Shown: positions 40,641 to 49,348 of the stretch, in pieces
How positions within the stretch are numbered: the stretch's first letter is position 1
How the letters are laid out: each line of letters opens with the position of its first letter
Origin: Streptomyces flavidovirens DSM 40150
GTDB taxonomy: Bacteria; Actinomycetota; Actinomycetes; Streptomycetales; Streptomycetaceae
Reading direction: 5' to 3'
Length of the DNA stretch: 64,000 bases
NCBI RefSeq assembly: GCF_000429085.1
Contig: NZ_KE386846.1
Location: forward strand, 133,898-197,897
Position numbers and translations under genes: made by a program
The notes under the pieces: generated by a model
The model's database searches: none
The model's input: the letters and a program-made list of their open reading frames with translations, nothing else
Told to the model about the DNA's origin: nothing

Positions 40641-43600
40641 GTGCGGGGGCGACGACTTCTCAATTACAGCGACGCGGTGGCGATCCTCGGCGGCGACAGC
40701 GCCGCGCTGACGGCGGCCGACCAGGCGCTCGGCGGCGCGCTGTCGATGGCGACGGGCGGTGCCAGCGACGCGGTGCTCAACCTGTTCGAGGCGCGGGGAG
40801 GGGTGCTGCGGCTCGGGCGTGACCTGACGTCGGGGCTGCGGGAGCGGCTGGGCTCCTGCGAGCGGGCGGAGCGTACGGAACGGATCGCGGCGGCGCACGC
40901 CGTGCTCGTGGTCACGGCGTATTTCGAGGCGCTCGGGGAGGCGGAACTCCCCTTCGACCTCGCTGAGTTACGGCTCACCCGGCGCGAGCAGATCGGTCTG
41001 GCCGGGGGTTCGGAGGACGCGAACGGCTTCATTCACACGCTGGTCGCCACTGCCGCCCCGCAGCCCGCGCCGCATCTGCCGTACGAGGAAGTGTGCGACG
41101 AACTCGAAGACTGGTACGGGGTGCTCTCGTTCAGGCTGGTGCGATTCCTTCGCGGACTGGCCGTATGGGACGGGCTCGACGAGACGAAGCGCCTACAGAC
41201 GTTGCAAGCGCTGGGCCATGACCTGGGCCGCCGGGCCATCCAGCGTTACGGCGAGCTGTACGCACAACTCGCCCTGGCAATACCGGAGTTCGGCTTCTGG
41301 TCCGGACAGATCGAGCACCAGGCCACCCGCGCCGGACTCCGTCAGGCGCTCACCGGCATCGAGACCGCCCTGGCGGGCCTGACCTCGTTACGCCCGTTCA
41401 CGCACGCCGCCGCCGCCCTCACCACCGGCTACCGGGCCGCCCTGCCCCGGCCGATCCTGGCCGAGGGAGACGCGCCGACGGGCGTGTGCCTGCCCACCCT
41501 CGGCGAGGGATACGTCGACCCCGACTTCCGCGTCCAGGCCGTGGCCGAAGGCCCGCACGGACCCGCCGAAGAGGAGTGGTGGGAGACCGCGCCCGTACGG
41601 TCCGACCTCACCGAGTACCTCGCGGGAGCCCTCACCTCCGTCGCCACCACCACCGCGCCCCTGGTCGTCCTCGGCCAGCCGGGCGCGGGGAAGTCCGTAC
41701 TGACCAAGATCCTCGCCGCCCGGCTGCCGGAGGCGGGCTTCCTGCCCGTCCGGATCATCCTGCGCGAAGTGCCGGCCGACGCCGACGTGCAGGACCAGAT
41801 CGAACACGCCGTACGCGCCACGACCGGCGAACGGGCATCCTGGCCGGACCTCGTCCGGGCAGCGGAGGGGGCCGTACCCGTCCTCCTCTTCGACGGCTTC
41901 GACGAGCTGCTCCAGGCCACCGGCGTCAGCCAGTCCGACTACCTGGTACGGGTGGCCCGCTTCCAGCAGCGCGAGGCGGACCAGGGGCGGCCGGTCCTCG
42001 CGCTCGTCACCAGCCGTACCGCCGTCGCCGACCGCGCGCGCTACCCCGAGGGCGCGGTGGCGCTGCGCCTCGAACCCTTCCGGGAACAGCAGGTCGAGCG
42101 CTGGCTGGACCTGTGGAACCGCCTCAACGAGCCGTACCTCACCGCGCACGGACTGCGGCCCCTGCCCGCCGCCGTCGCGGCGCGCCACCATGCCCTCGCC
42201 TCCCAGCCGCTGCTCCTGCTGATGCTCGCCCTGTACGACGCCACGGGCAACGCCCTGCAATGCGGAGCCGACGCCGACGAACCGCTGGGCGAGGCCGAGC
42301 TGTACGAGGAACTCCTCGCGTCGTTCGCCGTCCGCGAGGTGGGCAAGTCCGCCACAGCGCTGACCGGACAGCAACTGGCCAACCGGGTCGAGCAGGAGCT
42401 CCAGCGCCTCTCCCTGATCTCCTTCGGCATGCTCAACCGGCACCGGCAGTGGATCACCACTGCCGAGCTGGAGCAGGACCTGGCCGCGCTGCTCGGCCGC
42501 CCCGAGTCACCCCGCGCCGGCTTTCGCGCGCCGCTCGACCAGGCGGAAATCGCGCTGGGCCGGTTCTTCTTCGTCCAGCGGGCGCAGGCACTGCGCGACG
42601 ACCAGCGGCTGGCGACGTACGAGTTCCTGCACGCCACCTTCGGCGAGTACCTCGCCGCCCGTCTCGCCGTACAGCTTCTCGGCGGGCTGCTCGACCAGCG
42701 CCCGGCGCTGTCCCTCGGCAGGGCGGGAGTCGACGACGACCTGCTGTACGCCCTGCTGTCCTACGCGCCGCTGTCCTCCCGCCAGATGCTCCGCTTCGTC
42801 GGCGCCCGGATCCGCCGTATCGCCGCGCAGGACCGTGAGCGGCTCGGCGGGTTACTCGTCACCGTGATGGCCGACCACCGCAACCGCACCGAGCACCGGT
42901 TCGGCGAATACCGGCCGACCGTCCGCGCGACCTCCTCGCGGCACGGTCTGTACGGCGCCAACCTGATGATGCTGACGGTGCTGATCAGGGACGGAGTCAA
43001 GGCGAGCGAAGTGTTCCCCGGCGACACCAATCCGGCGGGCACCTGGCACCGGAACGTACTGCTGTGGCGGTCGGCGTTCACCGAGCCGGAGTGGACGGAC
43101 TTCGCGATAGCCCTCGACCTCCGCCACACCTGGAACGGTGACCGGCGGGACCTGGACATCCGGCCGGCGGACGATGTCCTCGTCCCCGAACCGGTCGACG
43201 CGTACTGGCTCTACGGCCGCCCGCCGGGCCACGGGGACCGCACCAGCAACGTCTGCTGGTCCCGCCCCTACCCGGACCAGATCCGGCACAAGATGGCGGT
43301 GTCCGGCGGGACCAACGACGCGCTCGTCCTGCACGCCGCAGACCCTCTCTTCCGCTGGATGGGCTCCGCGGTCACCACCTTTGTCGGTACGCCGGAGGGC
43401 ACCGCCACTTCGGTCGCCCACAGCCTGACGGACCTGTGGCTGGCGAGCGGCCTCGGTGCCCCGGACGGCCACCTGGCTGTTCTGTACGAGCGCTGCGGCA
43501 CGTTCCTCCGGTCGCGCTCCGGTCTCGACCAGGACACCCGCGAACGCGCGGTCCGGCTGGTCCTGGGGCAACTGGTCAACGACGCCGCCCGGCTGCCCGC

Positions 43601-44015
43601 CTCCGTGGTGTGGAGTGTGCTGGACGCGCTGTACCCCCGCGAGCTCGACCCCGAGGTGTCGCTGGAACTGAAGGCGCGTGCCGCCATGGTGGCACTGGAG
43701 TCGGGCGCCACCGGGCAGGAGCGGGCCGAGCTCCGGAACTACTGGGAGATGGTCGTCGAAGCCCTCCTGGCCGGCGGCGCCTTCGGCCGGGTGCTGGGCC
43801 TCTGGGCCGAAACCCCGGAATCGCAGTGGGCGAGCGGGTGGTTCGGTGACACGGTCCGTGAGGTGCTGGACCGGACGGCCGACAGTCAGTTGCGCGGTGC
43901 GCCGGCGGAGACCCTGGACCGGGTACGCGGCCTGGTCGCCGCGTATGCCCCGGTCCGCCCGGACGGCAACGGCCATCAGCCCACGTCGAGCGCGTTCCGC
44001 AGCCCCAGCCGATAG
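40641..44015 (+). CDS. NACHT-domain STAND NTPase, candidate antiphage protein
   Basis: The 1124-residue protein has three parts. Residues 1-260 form a helical N-terminal domain (LLNYSDAVAILGGDSAALTA; VLVVTAYFEALGEAELPFDL) that I recall as a NACHT N-terminal helical domain found in streptomycetes. Residues about 315-680 form a NACHT module: Walker A LGQPGAGKS (345-352), Walker B LLFDGFDEL (415-423), sensor LVTSRT (455-460) and the winged-helix hallmark FLHATFGEYLAAR (662-674). Residues 680-1124 are a large helical C-terminal region without obvious short repeats, the expected sensor. Related bacterial NACHT proteins defend against phages. GTG 40641 abuts AGAAGG. Its last 40 bases overlap the convergent oxidoreductase gene. 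Confidence 0.85.
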   Translation: MRGRRLLNYSDAVAILGGDSAALTAADQALGGALSMATGGASDAVLNLFEARGGVLRLGRDLTSGLRERLGSCERAERTERIAAAHAVLVVTAYFEALGEAELPFDLAELRLTRREQIGLAGGSEDANGFIHTLVATAAPQPAPHLPYEEVCDELEDWYGVLSFRLVRFLRGLAVWDGLDETKRLQTLQALGHDLGRRAIQRYGELYAQLALAIPEFGFWSGQIEHQATRAGLRQALTGIETALAGLTSLRPFTHAAAALTTGYRAALPRPILAEGDAPTGVCLPTLGEGYVDPDFRVQAVAEGPHGPAEEEWWETAPVRSDLTEYLAGALTSVATTTAPLVVLGQPGAGKSVLTKILAARLPEAGFLPVRIILREVPADADVQDQIEHAVRATTGERASWPDLVRAAEGAVPVLLFDGFDELLQATGVSQSDYLVRVARFQQREADQGRPVLALVTSRTAVADRARYPEGAVALRLEPFREQQVERWLDLWNRLNEPYLTAHGLRPLPAAVAARHHALASQPLLLLMLALYDATGNALQCGADADEPLGEAELYEELLASFAVREVGKSATALTGQQLANRVEQELQRLSLISFGMLNRHRQWITTAELEQDLAALLGRPESPRAGFRAPLDQAEIALGRFFFVQRAQALRDDQRLATYEFLHATFGEYLAARLAVQLLGGLLDQRPALSLGRAGVDDDLLYALLSYAPLSSRQMLRFVGARIRRIAAQDRERLGGLLVTVMADHRNRTEHRFGEYRPTVRATSSRHGLYGANLMMLTVLIRDGVKASEVFPGDTNPAGTWHRNVLLWRSAFTEPEWTDFAIALDLRHTWNGDRRDLDIRPADDVLVPEPVDAYWLYGRPPGHGDRTSNVCWSRPYPDQIRHKMAVSGGTNDALVLHAADPLFRWMGSAVTTFVGTPEGTATSVAHSLTDLWLASGLGAPDGHLAVLYERCGTFLRSRSGLDQDTRERAVRLVLGQLVNDAARLPASVVWSVLDALYPRELDPEVSLELKARAAMVALESGATGQERAELRNYWEMVVEALLAGGAFGRVLGLWAETPESQWASGWFGDTVREVLDRTADSQLRGAPAETLDRVRGLVAAYAPVRPDGNGHQPTSSAFRSPSR

Positions 44016-45754
44016 CGCGTCCGGTCGTGCCGCTTCAGGAACTCGATCTCCGGCGGCCGGAACAGTGGTGTGACCGTGCAGCGCGGGGCGGTCGAACCCA
44101 CGCGGTCCAGCAGGGCATTGACCGCCGCGCGGGCCGACGCGTTCGCGCCCTCCATCGTCGCCAGGTCGATGTCGACGGACACGTAGTCGCCCGCCAGGAA
44201 GAAGTTGGGGATCTTCGTCGCAGCCGACGGCCGGTTGTGGAACGTACCCACCGGGTGGATCAGCAGCTCGTCCTCGTTCCTCGGGTCCGGCGTGCCGATG
44301 CCGTCCACGCCCGGGTCGAGGAACCACGAGTGGAGTGCGCTGTCGCGCAGTACGGTCTTGCCGGTGTCGTTGAGCGCGGCCTTGAGCTGCGCCCACACCT
44401 CGCGCGCGACCTCCTCGCGGGTGCACTGCTTCGCGGTCTTCCCGTACAGGATCCCGGCCTTGTCCCACTCCGAGATGTCGACCGACAGGCAGTCCGCCGC
44501 CGTGCCGTCGCCGTAGTCGGCGGGGAAGTTGCGGTCCGGCCAGTGCTGGGCCTGGGCGATGGCGGTCAGGGACCAGGGCGAGTCGACGCAGTTGAGGTGG
44601 CCGTGCAGGATCGGCGTACGCTCCGTCAGGTAGAACTGGATGCCCGTCATCCAGTCCGTCCTGAGCCGGTCGCACCGCGCGAGCTGCGGGTCGGCGGCGC
44701 GCATGGCGGCGTTCCAGGTGGGCCGTGCGTGCTCCACCGGGAGGGCGCACACGTAATGCCCGGCGGTCACGGTCCGGCGTACGCCGTCCGGGTCCTCGAT
44801 CATCGCCGCCGAGATCTTCCCGTCGGCGTACTTCATCTCCCGTACGGTCCAGCCGATCCGGAAGTCGACGCCCAGGCCCCGCAGATGGTCCACCCACGGG
44901 TCGATCCACGCCTCGTTGGTCGGCGCGTTGAGGATGCGGTCCGGCGGGCCGTCGGCGCCCCGGCCCAGTGCGTTGAGCACGAAGGCCTCGCCGAGCGTGC
45001 CGACCGTACGGGTGCTGGCCTCCTCGGCCTTCGTCGCGACGATGTTGCGGGTCACGCCGATGGCGAGGATGCGCTGGTAGTCCTCGGACATCCGCTCGGC
45101 CCGCACGAAGTCCCACCAGGGCGTGCGCTCCCACGTGTGGTCGCGCCGCTCGTCGCAGCTGGTCAGGAAGACGAGCGCGCGGTTCACGAAGTACGCGCTC
45201 TCGTGCGCGGGGAGGTTGGCGGCGGTTTCGAGCAGCCCGGTCAGCGCGCGGCGGATGTCGTCGAGCGTGAGGTCGGCCGGCTGGTGGCCGGGCCAGGGGA
45301 TCGGCATCCGCAGGTCCTCGCGGCCGGTGCGCGCGAACATCATCTCGCGCGGTGCGACGAGATTGTCGTGGACGCCGTTGGCGTTGCCGGGGAACGGGAT
45401 GCGGCGCATCGTGTCCGGCAGGTTGTGGTAGATGCCGGGGATGAAGCGGAAGCCGTGCTCGGCGGGCAGCCGTCTGCGCCCGCCCTTCGCGCTCTGCGGT
45501 ACGTCCATGCTGCGGGCCTTGCCGCCGAGCGCCCGTTTCTCGTACACCGTGACGGCGAAACCGCGCTCGGCGAGCTCGTGCGCGGCCGTGAGGCCGGCGA
45601 CCCCGCCGCCCAGCACGGCGACCGGCTCCTGAGCCTTGGCCGCAGCCGTACTCCGGGCTGCGGCGGCCGTCGCGGGCGCCGCTCCCAGCGCCATCGCCCC
45701 GCCCGCCGCCGCCACCGCGGCCCCTGCCACGAAGGTGCGTCTGGAACTGCCCAT
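43976..45754 (-). CDS. Tat-exported FAD-dependent amine-oxidase-like oxidoreductase
   Basis: The 592-residue protein begins with a Tat signal (SSRRTFVAGAAVAAAGGAMA). An FAD Rossmann fold follows, with VAVLGGGVAGLTAAHELAER and the acidic YEKRALGGKA. The central phrases EHGFRFIPGIYHNLPDTMRR and the C-terminal FAD contact NFFLAGDYVSVDIDLATMEGANASARA place it among phytoene-desaturase/hydroxysqualene-dehydroxylase-like flavoproteins. Export as a folded holoenzyme argues against a cytoplasmic carotenoid role, so the substrate is open. Its 3' end overlaps the NACHT gene by 40 bases in convergent orientation. Confidence 0.85.
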   Translation of the reverse strand: MGSSRRTFVAGAAVAAAGGAMALGAAPATAAAARSTAAAKAQEPVAVLGGGVAGLTAAHELAERGFAVTVYEKRALGGKARSMDVPQSAKGGRRRLPAEHGFRFIPGIYHNLPDTMRRIPFPGNANGVHDNLVAPREMMFARTGREDLRMPIPWPGHQPADLTLDDIRRALTGLLETAANLPAHESAYFVNRALVFLTSCDERRDHTWERTPWWDFVRAERMSEDYQRILAIGVTRNIVATKAEEASTRTVGTLGEAFVLNALGRGADGPPDRILNAPTNEAWIDPWVDHLRGLGVDFRIGWTVREMKYADGKISAAMIEDPDGVRRTVTAGHYVCALPVEHARPTWNAAMRAADPQLARCDRLRTDWMTGIQFYLTERTPILHGHLNCVDSPWSLTAIAQAQHWPDRNFPADYGDGTAADCLSVDISEWDKAGILYGKTAKQCTREEVAREVWAQLKAALNDTGKTVLRDSALHSWFLDPGVDGIGTPDPRNEDELLIHPVGTFHNRPSAATKIPNFFLAGDYVSVDIDLATMEGANASARAAVNALLDRVGSTAPRCTVTPLFRPPEIEFLKRHDRTRYRLGLRNALDVG

Positions 45755-45887
45755 GCCCGTCCCCCTGTCGCCTTACCGGCGGTAACTGCCGCGTCAGGCC
45801 CAGGAGAATACGGGCGGCCCCCAGGACCCGGAAGGCACGTGCGCGCCCCGCCGCACATTGGCGCGAAAGGGCCCCACCGGCCGCAGG

Positions 45888-45893
45888 CACAAT
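45888..45893 (+). promoter_or_regulatory. -10 element for a leaderless ychJ mRNA
   Basis: GGCACAAT ends six bases before ATG 45900. The same eight bases at the same distance precede the last gene of the window (63057-63064). No separate ribosome site is present. Confidence 0.45.
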
Positions 45894-45899
45894 GGGGAC

Positions 45900-46367
45900 A
45901 TGTCCCGACGCGGTTCACGCGGTACGAGCCACCGCCCCCAGAGCCGGCCCGTCCGCGGCCCGTCCGCCCCCGCACCCCTCGCCGCCGCCTCACCCTGCCC
46001 CTGCGGGCTCCCCGCCGCCTACGGCGAGTGCTGCGGACGCTTCCACTCCGGCGCGGCCGCCGCGCCCACCGCAGAGCTCCTCATGCGCTCCCGTTACAGC
46101 GCGTTCGTCACCCAGGACGCCGCGTACCTGCTGCGCTCCTGGCACCCCGGCACAAGGCCCCGGACCCTCGACTTCGACCCGGACATGCGCTGGCAGGCGC
46201 TGGACATCCTGGCCACGACCGACGGCAGCGCCTTCCACACCACGGGAACGGTCACCTTCCGCGCCCACTACACGCACCGGGGCGAGCCGGGCGAACTCCA
46301 CGAGCAGAGCCGTTTCACGCGCCACGAGGGCGCCTGGGTGTACCTGGACGCCGTCTTCACGCGCTGA
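45900..46367 (+). CDS. ychJ: YchJ-family protein (UPF0225)
   Basis: The 155-residue protein has an Arg/Ser-rich N-terminus and then the YchJ pattern. This comprises a SEC-C-like zinc motif CPCGLPAAYGECCGRFH, the following AELLMRSRYSAFVTQDAAYL and a compact NTF2-like fold ending SRFTRHEGAWVYLDAVF. Its function is unknown; the Cys/His cluster should bind zinc. ATG 45900 is chosen because the frame upstream is intergenic in character and because a -10-like element lies six bases before it. Confidence 0.85.
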   Translation: MSRRGSRGTSHRPQSRPVRGPSAPAPLAAASPCPCGLPAAYGECCGRFHSGAAAAPTAELLMRSRYSAFVTQDAAYLLRSWHPGTRPRTLDFDPDMRWQALDILATTDGSAFHTTGTVTFRAHYTHRGEPGELHEQSRFTRHEGAWVYLDAVFTR

Positions 46368-46497
46368 TCGCCCTCGTACGACGACCGTTCCCTTTCCTCC
46401 CGGTCTGGTGGTGTTTCAGGCGACATCGTAGGGGTACTGCGGACGCGATCGCGGACCACTCCACGAAACCGCTCCACGCACCATCGGGAGGCAGGCC

Positions 46498-46839
46498 ATG
46501 GACGGCATCACCGCCCTGGAACTCGACGCGCTCTGGGACGATTTCCACCGCGTGGTGAACATGACGTCGCAGGAGCTGAGCACCTGGCTGCGGACCAGTG
46601 GCGCCGCCGAGAACAGCGAGCCACTGCCCGAGCGGGCCGGGACCGGGACCGGGCGGCAGGTACTGGCCATCATGGGCAAGCGGCGCACGGACCTGACCGA
46701 GGACGACGTCACGGTCATGCGGCAGGTGGTGGAAACCGTCAGCGCACAGCGGCGCACCGACCTCGAACCGACACCGGGGGACAGCGTCTGGCGGCACCGG
46801 CTGATGACGCTGGGGCACGACCCGCTCAAGCCGTCATGA
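46498..46839 (+). CDS. DUF3140 protein
   Basis: The 113-residue protein matches DUF3140: ALELDALWDDFHRVVNMTSQ followed by ELSTWLRTSGAAENS, then RQVLAIMGKRRTDLTEDDV and the end VWRHRLMTLGHDPLKPS. It is a small, charged, helical protein without a known role; relatives are sometimes described as DNA-binding. ATG 46498 is preceded by GGGAGG. Its stop overlaps the ATG of the glycosylase-like gene (ATGA), so the two are coupled and could act on DNA together. Confidence 0.82.
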   Translation: MDGITALELDALWDDFHRVVNMTSQELSTWLRTSGAAENSEPLPERAGTGTGRQVLAIMGKRRTDLTEDDVTVMRQVVETVSAQRRTDLEPTPGDSVWRHRLMTLGHDPLKPS

Positions 46840-47471
46840 CCACCGCGAACGAGCGCACGGTCCGCGCGCTCCTCGACGCGCACGGGCGTACGTACGCCGC
46901 CGAGGCCGGCATCCGCTTGCGCGACACCCCGCAGCCGCTCTACCGCCTCCTCGTCCTGTCCTGCCTGCTGAGCGCCCGCATCCAGGCCTCCATCGCCGTG
47001 GCCGCCGCCCGCGCGCTGCACGACGCGGGAATGCGCGACGCGCGCCGCATGGAAAGCGCCACCTGGCAGCAGCGTGTGGACGCCCTCGGTGCGGGCGGTT
47101 ACCGCCGCTACGACGAACGGACCGCCACCCAGCTCGGCGACGCGGCGCGACTGGTCCTCGACAAGTACGGCGGCGACCTGCGCCGCATGCGAGCCGCCGC
47201 CGACGGCGACACGCAGGCGCTGCGCCGCCTGCTGCGTGAGGTGCCGGGGCTCGGGCCCGCCGGTACGGACATCTTCCTGCGCGAGGCGCAGGCCGTATGG
47301 CCCGAGGTCGCGCCGTACCTCGACGCCAAAGCCCTCCAGGGCGCGGAGCGGCTCGGGCTTCCCACCGAGCCGGCCGAGCTGGCCAGGCTCGTCGGCGAAG
47401 GCGAAACGGCGTCGCTGGCGGCGGCGCTCGTACGGGCCGCACTCGACCGGCACATCGCGGACGAGCTCTGA
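46836..47471 (+). CDS. Endonuclease III-like HhH-GPD protein
   Basis: The 211-residue protein is helical throughout and has a helix-hairpin-helix at residues 131-150 (LLREVPGLGPAGTDIFLREA). An Asp in the following segment (PYLDAKAL, Asp 163) stands where the HhH-GPD catalytic Asp is expected. The usual Lys of bifunctional glycosylases is not evident, and the C-terminal four-Cys iron-sulfur loop of endonuclease III is absent (only one Cys, residue 43). It is thus a minimal and perhaps specialised member. It overlaps DUF3140 by an ATGA junction. Confidence 0.75.
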   Translation: MTTANERTVRALLDAHGRTYAAEAGIRLRDTPQPLYRLLVLSCLLSARIQASIAVAAARALHDAGMRDARRMESATWQQRVDALGAGGYRRYDERTATQLGDAARLVLDKYGGDLRRMRAAADGDTQALRRLLREVPGLGPAGTDIFLREAQAVWPEVAPYLDAKALQGAERLGLPTEPAELARLVGEGETASLAAALVRAALDRHIADEL

Positions 47472-47588
47472 TGCGCCCCGGCACCCGAGGCCTTCGGCCA
47501 GGCCAAGGACATCTGACGCGGGGGATGGTGCGGGGGATGGATACCCTGGGCGCCGTTGTGATTCATGGGCACCATGAGGAGAACCAGC

Positions 47589-48215
47589 GTGGCCGAGTCC
47601 GTCATACCGCCGCCCGACCCACTCGCCCCGAGAGGCACGCCTCTCGGGGCGTCGCGGCGCGAGATCGTCCGGTGGTTCGCAGCTTTTGTCGGGTTCGTCG
47701 CCCTGATTCACTCCACCATGCTGCTGCTCTCCGTCGCCACCGACTTCCCGCTCTCCAAGACCTACGCCAAGCAGGTCAACGGGTGGATGCGGCCCCTCTT
47801 CCCGCAGGACTGGAGCATCTTCGCCCCGGAGCCCTCCAAGTTCAACCAGCACCTCGAAGTGCGCGCGAACATCGACGGGAAGTTCGGCCCCTGGATCGAC
47901 CTCACCGCGCACGACAACGCGGCGTACCGGGGTGAGCTGCTCCCCAGCATCGAGGACCAGCTCGTACTGCGCCGGGCCGTGTCCCAGTACCGGACCAGCG
48001 CGGCGCGCCCGAACGCCCGGCAGGCCACCGGCCGTTCGGCGCGCTACCTGCTCAATGTGGTCCTGGTGAGGCTCGAAGACATGGGCCAGGAGCCGGGCCA
48101 GGCCGTACAACTGCGCCTGAAGAGCACCCGCATACCTCCGCCCGGAACCCGGAGCGACGCCGCCGTCACCCGCCCGCAGTATCAGACCCTCGGATACTGG
48201 AAGGTCCGCTCATGA
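47589..48215 (+). CDS. DUF5819 membrane protein
   Basis: The 208-residue protein has one membrane helix (about residues 29-48, WFAAFVGFVALIHSTMLLLS). The DUF5819 signature PLFPQDWSIFAPEPSKFNQH follows, and then a beta-rich extracytoplasmic domain. GTG 47589 is chosen because GAGGAG lies seven bases upstream; ATGs at 47565 and 47574 would add a basic extension. The downstream HTTM gene begins inside its stop (ATGA). DUF5819 proteins are regularly found beside HTTM proteins, so they probably form one membrane complex. Confidence 0.82.
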   Translation: MAESVIPPPDPLAPRGTPLGASRREIVRWFAAFVGFVALIHSTMLLLSVATDFPLSKTYAKQVNGWMRPLFPQDWSIFAPEPSKFNQHLEVRANIDGKFGPWIDLTAHDNAAYRGELLPSIEDQLVLRRAVSQYRTSAARPNARQATGRSARYLLNVVLVRLEDMGQEPGQAVQLRLKSTRIPPPGTRSDAAVTRPQYQTLGYWKVRS

Positions 48216-49336
48216 CCGTACGCGCGGCACTCGCCCTGGGGCTCGACTCCGCAGGGGGCCTCGGCCGCCAAGTCGCGGCCACGGCCCGGAAGCTGACCCT
48301 CCAGCCGCTCGCCCCCTACAGCGCGGCCGCCATCCGCATCGGCCTGGGCGGCCTGTACCTGATCCACCTGCTCCGCGAATCGGTACGCGCCGACCGCCTG
48401 TGGGGACCGGGCTCACCGTTCACGGCCGACCTGTTCGACCAGACCCTGAAGGCCAGGGGCTGGGACGGCGCCTTCTCCTGGTGGTACTCGCTCCTCGTCA
48501 CCGACAGCGCGCTCGTCTTCTGGGCCTGGTACGCGCTGGCCGTCGTGCTCAGCGCGCTGCTGATGCTCGGCTGGCGCACCCGCGTGGTGGCCGTGCTCTT
48601 CTGGTTCCTGGTGGTGGCCTTCTACGTCCGGGGGTCCATGGCCAACAGCGGCTGGGCGCTGCTGAGTCTGCTCTTCGCCAACTACCTCGTCTTCGTCGCG
48701 TCGGGCCGCCACTGGTCGCTCGACGCCCGCCGCCGCGCCCGCAGGGCGGAGGAGGGGAAGGCGGCCCGGTCGAAGTTCGTCTTCTGGGGCGAGGAGACGG
48801 AGGAACTCCGCCGGCGCCTCGTCACCATCCTGCACAACGGCGGCATGGCGATGATCGCGCTCCAGGTCATGGTGATCTACGGCTCGGCGGCGATGTACAA
48901 AATCCAGGGCGAGTCGTGGCGCAACGGCACGGCTCTCTACTACACGATGATGTACGACGACTTCTCGACCTTCCCCGAACTCTCGGCGTGGGTCGCGAGC
49001 CACGGCACCTTCGCCGCCCTCATGGCGTACGTCACCGTCTTCTCCCAGATGCTGTTCCCCGCGCTGGTGTTCAACCGGCGGCTCAAGTACTGCATCCTCG
49101 TCGTCATGCTCGCCACACACATCGGCATCGGTGTGCTGATGGCGCTGCCTATGTTCTCGGCCATCACGATCGTCGGGGACCTGGTGTTCCTGCCGACCAC
49201 CTTCTGGCTCGCCGCGTCGAGGCTGGTGCGGACGGCGCGGGCGGCTCCGGAAGAGAAGCCGGAGGCATCGCTTCCGCCACCTCGGGAAGGGGCCGACGGG
49301 CAGGCGAAGGGCGCCGAGGTCGGTTCATCGGCGTAA
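48212..49336 (+). CDS. HTTM-domain membrane protein
   Basis: The 374-residue protein has several membrane helices with the HTTM pattern seen in bacterial relatives of vitamin K-dependent gamma-carboxylase. Conserved phrases are AAIRIGLGGLYLIHLLRES, WWYSLLVTDSALVFWAWYAL, AMYKIQGESWRNGTALYYTM and LVFNRRLKYCILVVMLATHI with the late His in a helix. Bacterial members are of unknown activity. A Glu/Pro-rich cytoplasmic tail ends the protein. It is translationally coupled to the DUF5819 gene. Confidence 0.87.
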   Translation: MTVRAALALGLDSAGGLGRQVAATARKLTLQPLAPYSAAAIRIGLGGLYLIHLLRESVRADRLWGPGSPFTADLFDQTLKARGWDGAFSWWYSLLVTDSALVFWAWYALAVVLSALLMLGWRTRVVAVLFWFLVVAFYVRGSMANSGWALLSLLFANYLVFVASGRHWSLDARRRARRAEEGKAARSKFVFWGEETEELRRRLVTILHNGGMAMIALQVMVIYGSAAMYKIQGESWRNGTALYYTMMYDDFSTFPELSAWVASHGTFAALMAYVTVFSQMLFPALVFNRRLKYCILVVMLATHIGIGVLMALPMFSAITIVGDLVFLPTTFWLAASRLVRTARAAPEEKPEASLPPPREGADGQAKGAEVGSSA

Positions 49337-49348
49337 CCCCAGCGGCGC

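Noticed and set aside
40641..44015. A multi-gene defence island around the NACHT gene
   Set aside because: Neighbours are an AraC-type regulator, a cupin and a Tat-exported oxidoreductase; no nuclease, reverse transcriptase, CBASS or restriction gene was found nearby.
42852..45890. 1012-codon open frame on the minus strand across the NACHT 3' part and the FAD gene
   Set aside because: It is a frame shadow of the Tat-exported oxidoreductase and antisense to the NACHT gene; its sequence is Arg-rich and lacks domains.
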